A stretch of DNA of 64,000 nucleotides, from contig JAJEKV010000051.1 of NCBI GenBank assembly GCA_021234155.1, forward strand, positions 1,922,754 to 1,986,753. The letters run 5' to 3'. The position numbers were made by a program, and so were the translations under genes. Position 1 is the first letter of the stretch, and each line of letters opens with the position of its first letter. Shown here one piece after another: positions 25,901 through 37,686 of this stretch. The notes beneath the pieces were generated by a model. That model did no database searches and was not told the origin of the DNA. It was given only the letters and a program-made list of their open reading frames with translations. The DNA comes from Isoetes taiwanensis. Lineage: Eukaryota > Streptophyta > Lycopodiopsida > Isoetales > Isoetaceae.

Positions 25901-28119
25901 CCGAAGCGTGCTTTGGCCATGGATCTTGATTGCACCTAAGAATTTTTCTGACCAATACTAAGCAATCTGACATATTTGTTGAGTATGTGCAAAGGGTGGA
26001 GAAGGAGGTTGGCACAAAGGTAGGAAGTATACCTTTCTGGTTAGGCGATTGTTTAGTAAGATAGGGATTGATAGGATAAGAATGGCGACAAGGAGAGAAC
26101 TTTTTCTTACTTAAAGACCTTGGTACGAAAAAAAGCGCTACCCATACTTGATAGGCAAAATGAACATTTTCGGAAGAAAGAACAAAGCATGTTTCCACAA
26201 AGTTATTTAATAAGTATGTTTGAAATTTATATATTCAGATTTACAACAATTTGACGTGTCTCTGAGACTTGACTATTAACTTCATCATGTTTGCTTTTAT
26301 CTTTGTTTGGCGATTGTGAAAAGATCGGCCTGAGAGAAACCATTCTTTTTTTAAGCTTTTCTCACTTTCTTCAAGAATTTCTAATAAATGACTTTGCTGC
26401 GCAATAAAAAGAAGAAAATACTACTTCAGGGTTGGCAAACAACAACTTCATGTCTTAATGTTATTTGGTATTGGTATCCGACCTTCCGGGGAGCATTACT
26501 TTTTCTCACTTTTATGGGAAGATATCGAAGAGATAAGCTGAGACAATTACCACCATTAGGCTATGTTGCTATAACAATTCTTGTGTTTACACGCAAAAAG
26601 GCATGGTTTTGATCTTGCAGAGTGCAAAAGTATGGACTCACGTGGAAGACTCAAGTTTCGGTTCAGATCCTTTGTGAGACCTGGATATGCCTTGAGTAAC
26701 TAGCTTGTAACACTAGCAAGTGCAAATTTTGTTTTATACATCTACTTTGGCGGACCATGTATCTTTTGCCAAAAACTTTTATAATAAAAATGACCGAGAA
26801 CACATGTTCTGAAGGTCTCGAATTTTTTTTCTTCACATGAAAATGTGTATGAAAGTAGCTCTCATGGCTCTTCAAACTGGGAAGGTTTAAAGAACATTCT
26901 GACCTAGATGGACAACAAGCATTTAGTAGAAATTTTATGTTTTTCGGTGCCAAAGGTATCTTAATAAGTGACGTCTGTTCTATAGCATGCATCTGTTGCA
27001 ACTTCTTCTATAACATGATATAGCTCTGGCATTTGTAACATCAGATTGGATGCAAAACGGTATGGGTGGATATTCTTACCAGGATTTTGTTATACCAGCT
27101 TGAGCATGTAAATCAGTCTGATCTTTGCAAGTTAAAGACAAGCATTGAAACGTGGAAGAAGACAGGTATAGCAGACAAAATATCAAAATTGTCCCTTTGG
27201 ATGGAATGATATATTTCTTTGACCGCATACATAAATAAATTGGAATTACCAATATGTTTTCTTCTATGACTTCTCAGTCTTAGAACATGGTCCAAAACAC
27301 AAGTTCTTTATGGTCCAAAACACAAGTTCTTTGTTAACAAATAATTGAATTCTAATAGAGGTCCACGTATACACGTCACAATTCCAAATATCTATCAACA
27401 TTTGATATGTCTCAAATTGATACTCCCGGTCCATGTATACTCTTTGCAACTCTTGACATGCTGAATGGAGGAATGTCCCTGAGATATTTAAGAAGTGGGC
27501 CTTCCTTGAGCATTCATAATATTACCTATATTCACGTCGCTTCTGCATGGTAAGAAATGTGAGGCACAAACTAATCTCAGGTTAAGCACAGATTAAAGTA
27601 GCCCAGATTGGAGCAACTAAAGGAATGCGGCCAAGTAATGCGAAAAGCTCATAACTTATACACGGACAAAAGCAATAAAAAATGGAATTAAGTTGAGAAA
27701 CCATTATAAAGTATAGTAGTAAGAGATAGATAGATAGATAGATAGATAGGTATTTTTAAGTCACACCACTAGGCAGCGTCCAATTGGACATGTGACAATA
27801 GTACAGTGGGGACCGAAGTCCTGGACCGAAGTCCAAGTAAGAACATGGGCCGAAGCCCTTAAAAGAAAGCACAATCACCATGGCCCGGATTAAAAACCAC
27901 ATGGGAAAAAACCGTTGCCAGGATGATTATGGCTCCTCACAGATCCAAAAATCCATGCTATTGCAAAAAGCAACAAGCATGCCTCCAAAAAACAAACCTA
28001 CACCAAACACACCTGAAATCATATCATGCCTTATAACATGGCAAAGTTCCTCCATGGCATAATCTTGAACAAAAAGATTAACCTTATAATGTTTTTATTA
28101 CGTGCACTATTAAACTATA
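22903..28119. other. Non-coding stretch with small repeats
   Basis: No gene is supported. Visible: GATTTCAAGCACGT at about 22709 and again at 23692 (possible target duplication); a direct repeat of about 85 bp at 24799-24883 and 25047-25130; a 23-bp tandem duplication at about 27287-27332; and a (GATA)n microsatellite at 27723-27749. Confidence 0.5.
24799..25130 (+). repeat. Direct repeat pair, period about 248 bp
   Basis: gggaagggcgtgtgatgttc and the following 60 bp occur at 24799-24883 and again, about 95% alike, at 25047-25130. The text between also contains two versions of a shorter motif (aatgcyggttatggc). Confidence 0.85.
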
Positions 28120-28262
28120 TGCATGTTTAAGATATATGAGCAAAATCATGTTGTAGTATTTTCATTTTACAGTTTTGCACACCAAACAATTCTCTAACAT
28201 GATTTTGCATGTTTAAGATATATGAGCAAAATCATGTTGTAGTATTTTCATTTTACGGTTTG
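28120..28262 (+). repeat. 57-bp direct repeat, period 86 bp
   Basis: tgcatgtttaagatatatga and the next 37 bp occur at 28120 and 28206, just upstream of a Helitron 3' terminus. Confidence 0.9.
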
Positions 28263-28567
28263 GCATAGAAGAGTTTGGCCCATATTTAAACACTATCTAT
28301 GCAGATGCAAAATGGCCTTACGGAACTGCAAACAGGTTAGGCCATGATAAGAATTGCATAGGATACAATCTAATATCAAAATTAATATATTTAGTGCAAC
28401 AAACTGATCGATCTTAATATTTTAAAACTTTGAAAGTTGTATTTAAGCTTCAAGCATAATAAATAAACATTTTAAAGGAACAATTTCAAACTTTAATTTA
28501 TAAGGAAAGCCCATTCTTTTTCTAATGACCATAACTTCATTAAGTTTTGAAATTAATCCAATGAAAA

Positions 28568-28595
28568 GCCCAGCAACGCTGGGCACTTTTTCTAG
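28568..28595 (+). mobile_element. Helitron 3' terminus (hairpin plus CTAG)
   Basis: A perfect 7-bp hairpin GCCCAGC-AAC-GCTGGGC (28568-28584) is followed by ACTTTTT and CTAG (28592-28595) and a host T. This is the known Helitron 3' signature (short GC-rich hairpin, about 10 nt, CTRR, insertion before T). The matching 5' TC end could not be placed, so the element's length and any cargo are unknown. Confidence 0.75.
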
Positions 28596-29041
28596 TAGAA
28601 TATAAGAAGTAAATTGTTACTCCTAGGCAAGCAACGTGATTACGATTTCTTTGCCATATGTTTGATATCGCCAAGTTCTAAACAACCACATTGGCTTGAA
28701 GAAAATGCTAGAAACAAAAACGTAGATTCATGATTCATAGATTCTCGGGCCACGGAGGGCAACCCTCCGTGCGCAGCACCTTGTTATTTTAGGGGCTGAA
28801 CATGCAAGCCTCGTGGATAGCATTTTAGGGCATTTTAGGGCTTTTGATTCCAGACACATATTTGTAGCTTTAGCTTTTGATTCCAGACTGTTCAAGGATT
28901 TTTGCAAAGATTGCGCTTTGAAAGAGGCCAATATCTAAAAGGACCAGATTACAGCGATTCTAAGATCTTTTTTTGAGTAAAAGTAAAGTTCTTTCAAGGA
29001 TTTCAAACTTTTCGGCGATTTAGGGCAAATCCGGCGACAGA

Positions 29042-29270
29042 ATGAGTCCAACAGCAGTTGTGTCTCAGATTGCACAGGGGATTACTGTAATAGCAGGGGC
29101 ATGGATATTAAAATCGGCAATGGATTTACAGAAACCGATGGCAGGGGATTTCCACGCTGTCCAAGGTGCAACGGAAGTGGAAGAACCCCCGCCTGAGCTG
29201 TGGAGGTACCGAAACTGGCCACCCTATTCCTGTTCAGATCCGGGCAAGTAATCTTTCTTCTAATTCAAGT
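29042..29270 (+). pseudogene. Small DnaJ-type zinc-finger protein pseudogene
   Basis: The N-terminus (MSPTAVVSQIAQGITVIAGA, then WILKSAMD) and, one frame over, FPRCPRCNGSGRTP followed by CGGTETGHPIPVQIR match the layout of short plant DnaJ-like cysteine-rich proteins with CxxCxGxG repeats. A one-base shift separates the N-terminal frame from the zinc-finger frame. The region between the first and last CxxCxGxG repeat is missing, leaving the equivalent of one zinc finger. Without the missing cysteines it could not fold as in the family, so I call it broken. The family assignment is from memory of the motif pattern. Confidence 0.6.
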
Positions 29271-29483
29271 CGAATTAGATTATTTGTGAAATTTCTGATC
29301 CAAAACTTGCATATTTATCATTATGCCTCATTATCTATTGTTTAGAAGAAGAGTGTTTAGGAATGAACACAGAGTGAATGAACACAGGGTATAGGTTTCT
29401 CCAAGGGTATCAACATTGCCCCTCTGTGATGTTGATCAAAAGCTGTGAATGTAATTTAATTATGAGATTTTTTTCTAAAACCA

Positions 29484-29630
29484 ATGGATAAGTTTGGTTT
29501 TGCAATGGCTTTTGTAGCCACAGTTCTAGCATGGAGAATTCTTGAAAAAGCTGGATTGCTTGATGAAGCAAGGGGTACAATGCGCTGGATTACAGATTAT
29601 TTTATAAAGGTTCATCCTTCCAAAAATTAG
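29484..29630 (+). pseudogene. GH9 endo-1,4-beta-glucanase exon fragment
   Basis: A 48-codon frame reads DKFGFAMAFVATVLAW, then MRWITDYFIKVHPS, and ends in TAG. In glycoside hydrolase family 9 the corresponding stretch has the pattern KFGFPMAFTATVLSW...IRWGTDYF.K.H, covering an early part of the catalytic domain. The segment between the two motifs is shorter than usual. No upstream or downstream GH9 exons are visible. It lies 210 bp after the DnaJ-like fragment on the same strand, so two unrelated gene pieces are side by side. Confidence 0.6.
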
Positions 29631-29949
29631 CTATACTTCCAGGTTCAAAAAAAATTGCAAGATGTTGATATTCCTAGCAATGCTTACGATGGCAATTGCA
29701 CAAACAACTAAGGAAGATCAAGTTTGTTGCATGATCCATTTCTATTTTATGTGTAACTACCAATGCCTACGGTTTCTATTCAGTCAAGACAAATTGAGCG
29801 CATTGTTGTAACAATGCTATTTTAGAATGATTTCAAGACAATTTGAGCGCATTGTTACAATGTTGTCATTTTGGAGTAAAAAATATATGGTTTGCAATAA
29901 CACATCAATCATTTTGTACTTTTATTTTATTTTGATTTCTATTTATTTT

Positions 29950-30330
29950 TTTTTCTTTTGTGGCCGAAGGGCCAAAATTTTTTTGTAATATAACAACCAA
30001 CATAACTACTATGAACATTAATTAACACAAACCATTACATTAGACATGTTTAAAATTGGATTCCCCCTTAAACCCCCTTTTGTTTGGGTGCATATTCACA
30101 CGGGAAGTGACGTAGGGCAGCGAGAGCCCTCATAATTGTATTTTGCACGTACGAAATCAACACCATATAGTATTTCGCTTGAAATCTTATAGTATTTTGT
30201 GAATCTTGTTATACAGTACAGCAAATTTTGTACTTGCATACCCCACAAACGAGGAACTTTACGTACGGTGTAGATTAAGGAATAAGGGGTGAATATGCCT
30301 ACTATCCAACAGCTCTCTAGTCAGTTCTGA
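29950..30330 (+). mobile_element. MITE family copy 1 (inverted centre relative to copy 2)
   Basis: The left end, from a small ggccgaagggcc palindrome through ataacaaccaacataactac to gtttgggtgcatattcacac, matches the ends of copy 2. The central part (30110-30330) is the reverse complement of the centre of copy 2. The right terminal repeat appears lost. Confidence 0.7.
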
Positions 30331-30522
30331 TTACTCTGTTTGCAGATCAAATAATCAAACCATGACAGTATTATTGTCACAAGTGAAGACAGATGCTTCT
30401 CATTTTACCATCTTAAATGATGTGGACGATTAATAGACATTTCCATTTCATGCAGCATAACCGAAAAAGTAAGGAGAAAGATGACCATGTGTAAATCATT
30501 AAGTTCTTCTACATAGCTAGTT

Positions 30523-30973
30523 TAATAACCAACACATAACTACCATTGACATTAATAAACATAACCATTGGATCCAACACATCTAAATTAAAATCCCCCT
30601 TAAACCCCCTTTGGTTTGGGTGCATATTCACACGGGGGGTGACTCCGGGCATCGAGAGCTGTTGGATAGGCATATTCGCCCCTTATTCCTTAATCTACAC
30701 CGTACGTAAAGTTCCTCATTTGTGGGGTATGCAAATACAAGATTTGCTATACTGTATAATAAGATTCGCAAAATACTATAAGATTTCAACTGGAATACTT
30801 TATGGTGTTGATTTCGTACGTGCAAAATACAAATATGAGGGGCTCTCGCCCCCTCGTCACCCCCTCGTGAATATGCACCCAAACCAAAGGGGTTTAAGGG
30901 GATTTTAATTTAGATGTGTTGGATCCAATGGTTATGTTTATTAATGTCAATGGTAGTTATGTGTTGGTTATTA
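30523..30973. mobile_element. MITE copy 2 with about 110-bp terminal inverted repeats
   Basis: The left arm starting taataaccaacacataacta (30523) and the right arm ending in its inverse (30973) pair over about 110 bp with few mismatches. Both arms include cccccttaaaccccctttgg and gtttgggtgcatattcac. The inner 230 bp has no coding capacity. Just outside the right arm lies another palindrome, GGGCCC-ttc-GGGCCC (about 30990), also present in copy 1. Non-autonomous foldback or MITE-like; the superfamily is not determined. Confidence 0.85.
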
Positions 30974-31009
30974 TACTAAAAAAAATTTTGGGCCCTTCGG
31001 GCCCTAAAA

Positions 31010-32321
31010 AAAAACAAACATAAGAACATGTAAGACATTGAAAACACGAAGACAAACAAATTATTTCTATGGCAAATAGATTCAATTGATGATTGCATGT
31101 ATGCATTCTTATATATATGGCATTCAAGTATTACCCATTTTTCTCAAAACAGTCAATAAGCCGCTTAAGAATTTCCTAACACTCTATATATACATGGCAT
31201 TCAGATATTTCCCATTCTTCTCAAAGTCCTAATATTAAGCCACCATGACATCCAATTTGCTACAGTAACAATTTGGCATTCATAATTGCATATTTTGCAA
31301 CAATAAGAAAAGAACCGACCATAGTTTTCATCTTCACAAATCATGTGTTTACATCTTATGCATTGGTTTTACTTCAGAATCCAATTCTTTGGAGGATTTT
31401 GGCACTCCTCTCCATCCGGGAGATTTTCCAATGAGCTTGAATAATACCGCATATCGTTTTAAATATGTTTGAAATATAAAAAAAGCAAACATGTTCCATG
31501 TCATTTACATTAGTCGAAGAAAAATAACGAAGTTTCATGTATGTTGGAAACTTCGATTATTATATATTGTAAAGTTTTCACAAGCGGTTAACATACCTCC
31601 ACCAAAGATTCATGATCCTCCACCGCAAAGTTTGAAAGTATATCAATGCTATGGTGATAAAAGCGATGACAATGATCAATATGATGAATACAATAAATAA
31701 AATACTATAAATCATGTACACTTTATGGCCCCAAACACTAGCAAAGATGTAATAGAGCTCAATATAAATTGCCTTTGAATGGTAGGAATCTAGTTTGTTG
31801 TCATCCGTGGTATGGTGTGCCTTGGGTACCATGGTAAAGGAGGAATCTCGGGGGATTTTGAGGTACCACGAGGGTGCTTCAAACTACGCCTTTAGTATTG
31901 TTTCTGCAATGCCACCAAGTACAAGCAATGGCAAGGTAACTAGCATCCGGATGAGAGTGATTACAACAATGGTTCCAAAAGGAAGGCCAGCTATTGAATT
32001 GTAAACTATTGCAAATGGCGTTCCACGAAAGCAAATGTCAAAAACAAACAACCATGACTAAGATAAGATTTATACCAAAAACTGTCAATAAGACTTCAGT
32101 TCACGAAGAACACGAATCGAGTTACCTTTAATAAGCTGCCGAGCACTATTTTTACGTAATTTTGAGAGGCGCAAGGGGGCTGAAACCTGACCTTGGAAGA
32201 TGCAGACGATTAAACACAATAAAATCATCTGCCTAGCAAGACATGTTAAGCACTGCTTGCTATGGCTCCTTGCCGAGTTGATCATTCAGCACTTGCCTGC
32301 TAGATGGTTCCAGCACTTCTT
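31010..32321. other. No recognised gene
   Basis: AT-rich sequence without a supportable coding region on either strand. Confidence 0.4.
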
Positions 32322-33320
32322 CTAGAAACCTTTTGCATAAACACAAGGAATAGATGGGAGAATCTCTTGGACTGGGCTGCAATTTGTAATATCTAGTTGA
32401 TATATGGGAGAATCTAGTTGACTGGACTTAGGTGTCGCACTGTTACTGCACTCTCCCAATTCTACATCTTTACTTTGTGGTACCAGAGGTGTGGCCTTCT
32501 CTTTATTATCTATTATAGCATCTTTTTGAACATCTGAAGACTCAAGCTCTTGTCCCTTCTCACTAGAATCTTGAGTCATTGAACCTTCAGTTAAAAGAAA
32601 ACCTGACACATCTTTAGCTCAAACAGATTGAAAGCATGTTTTCCCAAATCCTCACCTTCATATTCTTCATTGAAAGGCTTAACCAGCATGCCCGGGTTGA
32701 CTGGCAACTCCTTAGTTATGTGAAACCTACATAACCATAACACAATCATAAAATAGACATGACTACCTTTCTAAAGGATATCTTTTCGTGATCCAGCAAG
32801 TCTCAACGTAGCATTGGACAATAATCTGAGAACCAACATCATCAGCCGTTATATGATATTCGTGTCTTACTGAACTCTTATATGAAACATCCAATTCAAA
32901 ACTGCATCAGATTAACCCAACAGCATGTTACAGAATTGATTTTCCATGCCCATCTCTGCAGCTCAAGGCCGAAAACCCCCCTGAAACCCACAAGGCCCAC
33001 GAAATCCATAGCATTGTTCAAATTTAAGGCTCAAGGAAAACCAGCTAACCTAATTGAATAAGGTGGCTTGCTCTCGATACCTCCAGTCATCTAGAGCGAG
33101 AGAATCCAGGCATTGCAAGGTGCATCTTTGCACGAAATTGTGAAACGAAACATGCGGGGGAAGACACTTCAGAGGGCGACCTAAGGCCCCGCCCCTGCGG
33201 CCCTTGCTCTATACCACAAATGTCGGTGGAAAAGGGTTTGAAACATACCTTGAAGCTGCCAGATCCTCGCTTTTCGGGTAATCTACTCGTCTGCAAGAAC
33301 AGAATCTCGCTCAGAGCCAT
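32322..33320 (-). CDS. Multi-exon gene of unknown function (partial model)
   Basis: Supported exons: about 33247-33320 (starts MALSEILFLQTSRL, donor CAAG|GTATGT); about 32776-32905 (acceptor GATGCAG, contains HEYHITADDVGSQIIVQCYV); 32656-32726 (FHITKELPVNPGMLVKPF); and 32322-32602 (FLLTEGSMTQDSS, then a polar tail to a stop). The last three join in frame (phases 2 and 1). The first does not join directly, so at least one exon between 32906 and 33060 is missing from the model. TADDVG followed by hydrophobic residues recalls Ig-like repeats of plant microtubule proteins such as AIR9, but that is weak. Otherwise unrecognised. Confidence 0.4.
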
Positions 33321-33589
33321 TGCCTCACCAAGCCCTAGATATAACTAAAAGAACCCTAAAATAACCTGGCTCGATGCTTGCATGCTCGATTTGGGATAGT
33401 TTTTGAAATCATAGTTGTAACCATTGAAAAATGCCACTAAAAGTATCGTGATAGTATGCGCACTCTAGATGTACTGATTAGTACGTCTCATCAAATACGG
33501 TCATCAAATCATATAAAAACCTTAGGAAAAAAAGTACAAAAACACAAAGAAAACCCCCTGTTATTATGCTACATATTAATGCATATTCA

Positions 33590-33718
33590 CACAACATAAC
33601 AACCAACATAACAACCAACATAACTACTATTAACATTAATCAACACAAACCATTACATTCAACATGTTTAAATTAAAATCCCCCTAAAAACCCCCTTTGG
33701 TTTGGGTGCATATTCATA
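33590..33718 (+). mobile_element. MITE family copy 3 (one end only)
   Basis: Matches the left arm of the 30.5-kb MITE, from caaccaacataactactatt to gtttgggtgcatattca, with an extra tandem caacataacaac at the outer end. No second arm is seen. Confidence 0.75.
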
Positions 33719-34019
33719 TGTAGTATATGACAACAGCAGTAGGTGATGCATGCAAAGCAAGGACTGATAGTCCATTGTATTATAAACAAAAAAAAACAGG
33801 CCATATACATGTATTGATTTTGATTATACCGAGAAGCCACATGCCTGATCGACAATTCAGATCAGAGGCTGGGCTTAAAAAACAAGGAATCACACAGAGG
33901 CAGCTGCTGAGAAATTGTTGATACGAATCTAAACAGCCCATCAGGATTAAAGGGAGCCCAGAGGTCAAGCACTGCAAGGCACCCAGCAAAATTCCGGCAT
34001 ACTAGTACTTGCTTTAAAA

Positions 34020-34558
34020 CTAATATACTCCGAAGGATTGATGAGAAGACCAGAGGCACAGGGAGAATTCTTCACAAATCTCTTTAATGACAGGGATTAC
34101 TCCTTCCCTAACAGTTTTCTGATTCAGAAAGAAAGAAATCAATAGCATTATACCAAACCAAAACGAAACAAAAAAATGAAAAAATACCTTGCAAAAGTAG
34201 TCACACAAGATCCAATCTCTGTGATGGTATTTTTAAACGTAAGAATTACTTCAAATGCGAAACCAATTCTGCTTAATCTTGTCTCCATTCTCACTCCGAT
34301 TTTGCTCAAACCTTTTTCTAAACCCTCCCCAGTTCTCTCCCCTGCCAAATCTAACCCCTTCTTCAAGTCCTCTCCTATTTGTGATCCGGCAGAGGACAGC
34401 CCATTCTCCCAAACCCTAGGGGCAGCAAGATAAATTCTGATGCAATAGATTAGTCCACCCACAATCCGAGAGTCATCAAGCGCTTTGGCAGCCTTTGCTG
34501 CCATGCTTGGATGCGCTCCGCTTCTCCTCCTCGCTCCGCTTCTGCTTCCGGAACCCAT
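34020..34558 (-). CDS. Small gene with amphipathic repeats, function unknown (tandem unit 1)
   Basis: Exon 1 is 34188-34558 (ATG at 34558, donor GCAAG|GTATTT) and exon 2 is 34020-34107 (acceptor CTGTTAG). Joined: 152 residues without a stop. The N-terminus is basic and Gly/Ser/Arg-rich (MGSGSRSGARRRSGAHPS). The middle has an 11-residue-like amphipathic pattern (GSQIGEDLKKGLDLAGERTG, then EGLEKGLSKIG) as in LEA or apolipoprotein-type helices. A hydrophobic segment follows. I recognise no named family. A membrane- or lipid-surface-associated protein is a guess. Only this unit retains exon 2; two further copies of exon 1 lie at 35.6 and 37.1 kb. Confidence 0.55.
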
Positions 34559-35633
34559 AGCAGCTGTAGGCTAGACACGACCCTCTTCATTAGTATACAT
34601 TACACCCGTGCCTTTTTCATTACTCTACACCACGCCAGTTCTGTTCTAAATTTTAGGGCCTTTTTCATTAGTCTACACCATGCCAGTTCTGTTCTAAGAC
34701 CGCCTGTCCTAATCCATATCCTAGTAAGGTGCTAAAAGATGTTTTTGATATTTTTCCAGGGGGAATACATGCTTGGGGGCATGGTCTGGGGTAAGATTAT
34801 TTGTATAAGATATTGCTTATGTAGTTGCATGATGTAATTTCATTTGTTATATTTCCATCGTGGCGGTGCAGATTTGGTCCGATGAAGCATGATCTGCAAC
34901 ATATGATTCGGCCGCATTCTAAGATTACATGTCATGTTTAATTTTTTATTTCAAAACTATTTTTTACAAGTTCTAAATATAACTTTTTTTAAATTTAAAA
35001 GTATAATTGTTATAGAAACATAAACAATTGAAACTCTCTATTTAGAATTAGACATTTCGAGAATATAAAATTTTAATTTTCAACGAGTTCTTAACAAATT
35101 TAAAATTTGACAATCAGGATAATTTGTAAATAAAATACAATAACTTGATATGTGAGTGACCTAAAAGTATATGAGAATTTCATAATTTACAAACTCTTAG
35201 TACTTTAAAAATATTTTAAAAAAAGTGTTAGATTAATATTAATTAAAATATAAAGTTTATGTTTTAATAACAAATATTGAAAATATATATTGAAAATTAA
35301 TTAAAACTAAACTATTCAAATTATTTTTTAATTAAAATATAAACGTAATCATTTGATATATTTCATCTAAACTTTCTTTAAACATTTAAAAAATAATAAT
35401 ATTTCAATCATATAGAGTTCATCTTAGATGAAATATTAATTTTAAATAGATTAAATTAAAAATTAGTGTATAAAACAATTTTAAACATTGATAACTTTCA
35501 TACTTTTTATCTGAAGTTAAACTGAAAATTTTATAAAAAAAAATTAAAAGAGTTAAAAATACATATAATCTTATCATTGCATCCTTGAAGGATATCTATT
35601 AGATTTGAATAAGTCCAAATTTTATTAAATATG

Positions 35634-35951
35634 TCATATTACTTCAAATGCGGAACCAACTCTGCTTAATCCTGTCTCCATTCCCACTCCGATTTTGCTC
35701 AAACCTTTTTCTAAACCCTCTCCAGTTCTCTCCCCTGCCAAATCTAACCCCTTCTTCAAGTCCTCTCCTATTTGTGATCCGGCAGAGGACAGCCCATTCT
35801 CCCCAACCCTAGGGGCAGCAAGATAAATTTTGATGCAATAGATCAGTCCACCCACAATCCGGGAGTCATCAAGCGCTTTGGCAGCCTTTACTGCCATGCT
35901 TGGATGCGCTCCGCTTCTCCTCCTCGCTCCGCTTCTGCTTCCGGAACCCAT
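35634..35951 (-). pseudogene. Second copy of small-gene exon 1
   Basis: 105-codon frame starting at an ATG at 35951, about 95% alike to unit 1 exon 1. It has Gly where unit 1 has Trp (PRVGENG versus PRVWENG). It ends at the unit junction and lacks the donor site and exon 2, so it could make at most a truncated protein. Confidence 0.7.
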
Positions 35952-37056
35952 AGCAGTTGTAGGCTACACATGGCCCTCTTCATTAGTATACACTACGCCA
36001 GTGCCTTTTTCATTACTCTACACCACGCCAGTTCTGTTTTAAATTTTAGGGCCTTTTTCGTTAGTCTACACCATGCCAGTTCTGTTCTAAGACCACGCCT
36101 GTTCTAATCCATATCCTAGTAAGTTGATAAAAGATGTTTTTGATATTTTTCCAGGGGGAATACATGCTTGGGGGCATGGTCTGGGGTAAGATTATTTGTA
36201 TAAGATATTGCTTATGTAGTTGCATGACGCAATTTTATTTGCTATATTTCCATCGTGGCGGTGCAGATTTGGTCCGATCAAGCATGATCTGCAATATATG
36301 ATTCGGCCGCATTAAGATTACATGTCATGTTTAATTTTTTATTTCAAGATACTTATAATTTTTACAAGTTCTAATTATATAACTTTATCTTTAAATTTAA
36401 AGTATAATTGTTATAGAAACATAAACAATTGCTTTCTAAACTATTTTTCACGTGAATCTATTTAGAATTAGACATTTCGAGAATATAAAATTTTAATTTT
36501 CAACGAGTTCTTAACAAATTTAAAATTTGGCAATCATGATAATTTGTAAATAAAATACAATAATTTGATATGTGAGTGACCTAAAAGTATATGAGAATTT
36601 CATAATTTACAAACTCTTAGTACTTTAAAAATGCTTTAAAAAAAGTGTTAGATTAATATTAATTAAAATATAAAATTTATGTTTTAATAACAAATATTGA
36701 AAAATATATATTGAAAATTAATTAAAACTAAACTATTCAAATTATTTTTTAATTAAAACATAAACGTAATCATTTGATATATTTCATCTAAACTTTCTTT
36801 AAACATTTAAAAAATAATAATATTTCAATCATATAGAGTTCATCTTAGATGAAATATTAATTTTAAATAGATTAAATTAAAAATTAGTGTATAAAACAAT
36901 TTTAAACATTGATAACTTTCATACTTTTTATCTGAACTTAAACTGAAAATTTTATAAAAAAATTAAAAGAGTTAAAAATACATATAATCTTATCATTGTA
37001 TCCTTGAAGGATATCTATTAGATTTGAATAAGTCCAAATTTTATTAAATATGTCAT

Positions 37057-37370
37057 ATTACTTCAAATGCGGAACCAACTCTGCTTAATCATGTCTCCAT
37101 TCCCACTCCGATTTTGCTCAAACCTTTTTCTAAACCCTCCCCAGTTCTCTCCCCTGCCAAGTCTAACCCCTTCTTCAAGTCCTCTCCTATTTGTGATCCG
37201 GTAGAGGATAGCCCATTCTCCCCAACCCTAGGGGCAGCAAGATAAATTCCAATGCAATATATCAGTGGGAGTCATCAAGCGCTTTGGCAGCCTTTGCTGC
37301 CATGCTTGGATGTGCTCCGCTTCTCCTCCTCGCTGCGCCCATAGCAGCTGTAGGCTACACACGGCCCTCT
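37057..37370 (-). pseudogene. Third, most decayed copy of small-gene exon 1
   Basis: The start region is shortened (MGAARRRSGAHPSM) and the part equivalent to DSRIVGGLIYC is deleted. The downstream amphipathic part is recognisable at DNA level at 37070-37250. Confidence 0.7.
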
Positions 37371-37686
37371 TCATTAGTATACACTACGCCAGTCTATACC
37401 ACGTCAGTTCTGTTCTAAATTTTAGGGCCTTTTTCGTTAGTCTACACCATGCCAGTTCTGTTCTAAGACCACGCCTGTCCTAATCCATATCCTAGTAAGT
37501 TGCTAAAAGATGTTCTTGATATTTTTCCAGGGGGAATACATGCTTGGGGGCATGGTCTGGGGTAAGATTATTTGTATAAGATATTGCTTATGTAGTTGCA
37601 TGACGCAATTTTATTTGCTATATTTCCATCGTGGCGGTGCAGATTTGGTCCAATAAAGCATGATCTGCAATATATGATTCGGCCGC

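Larger units (their letters stand above)
34245..37686 (-). repeat. Tandem triplication, unit about 1.4 kb
   Basis: Unit 1 is 34245-35637 (1393 bp), unit 2 is 35638-37056 (1419 bp), and unit 3 starts at 37057 and is truncated near 37686. Each has a GC-richer exon 1 and promoter part plus (units 1 and 2) a very AT-rich 0.7-kb part. Units differ by scattered substitutions and small indels. The junction attaaatatgtcat|attacttc is identical between units 1/2 and 2/3. Confidence 0.92.

Noticed and set aside
30546-30908. Open frames on both strands
   Set aside because: They arise from the palindromic MITE arms.
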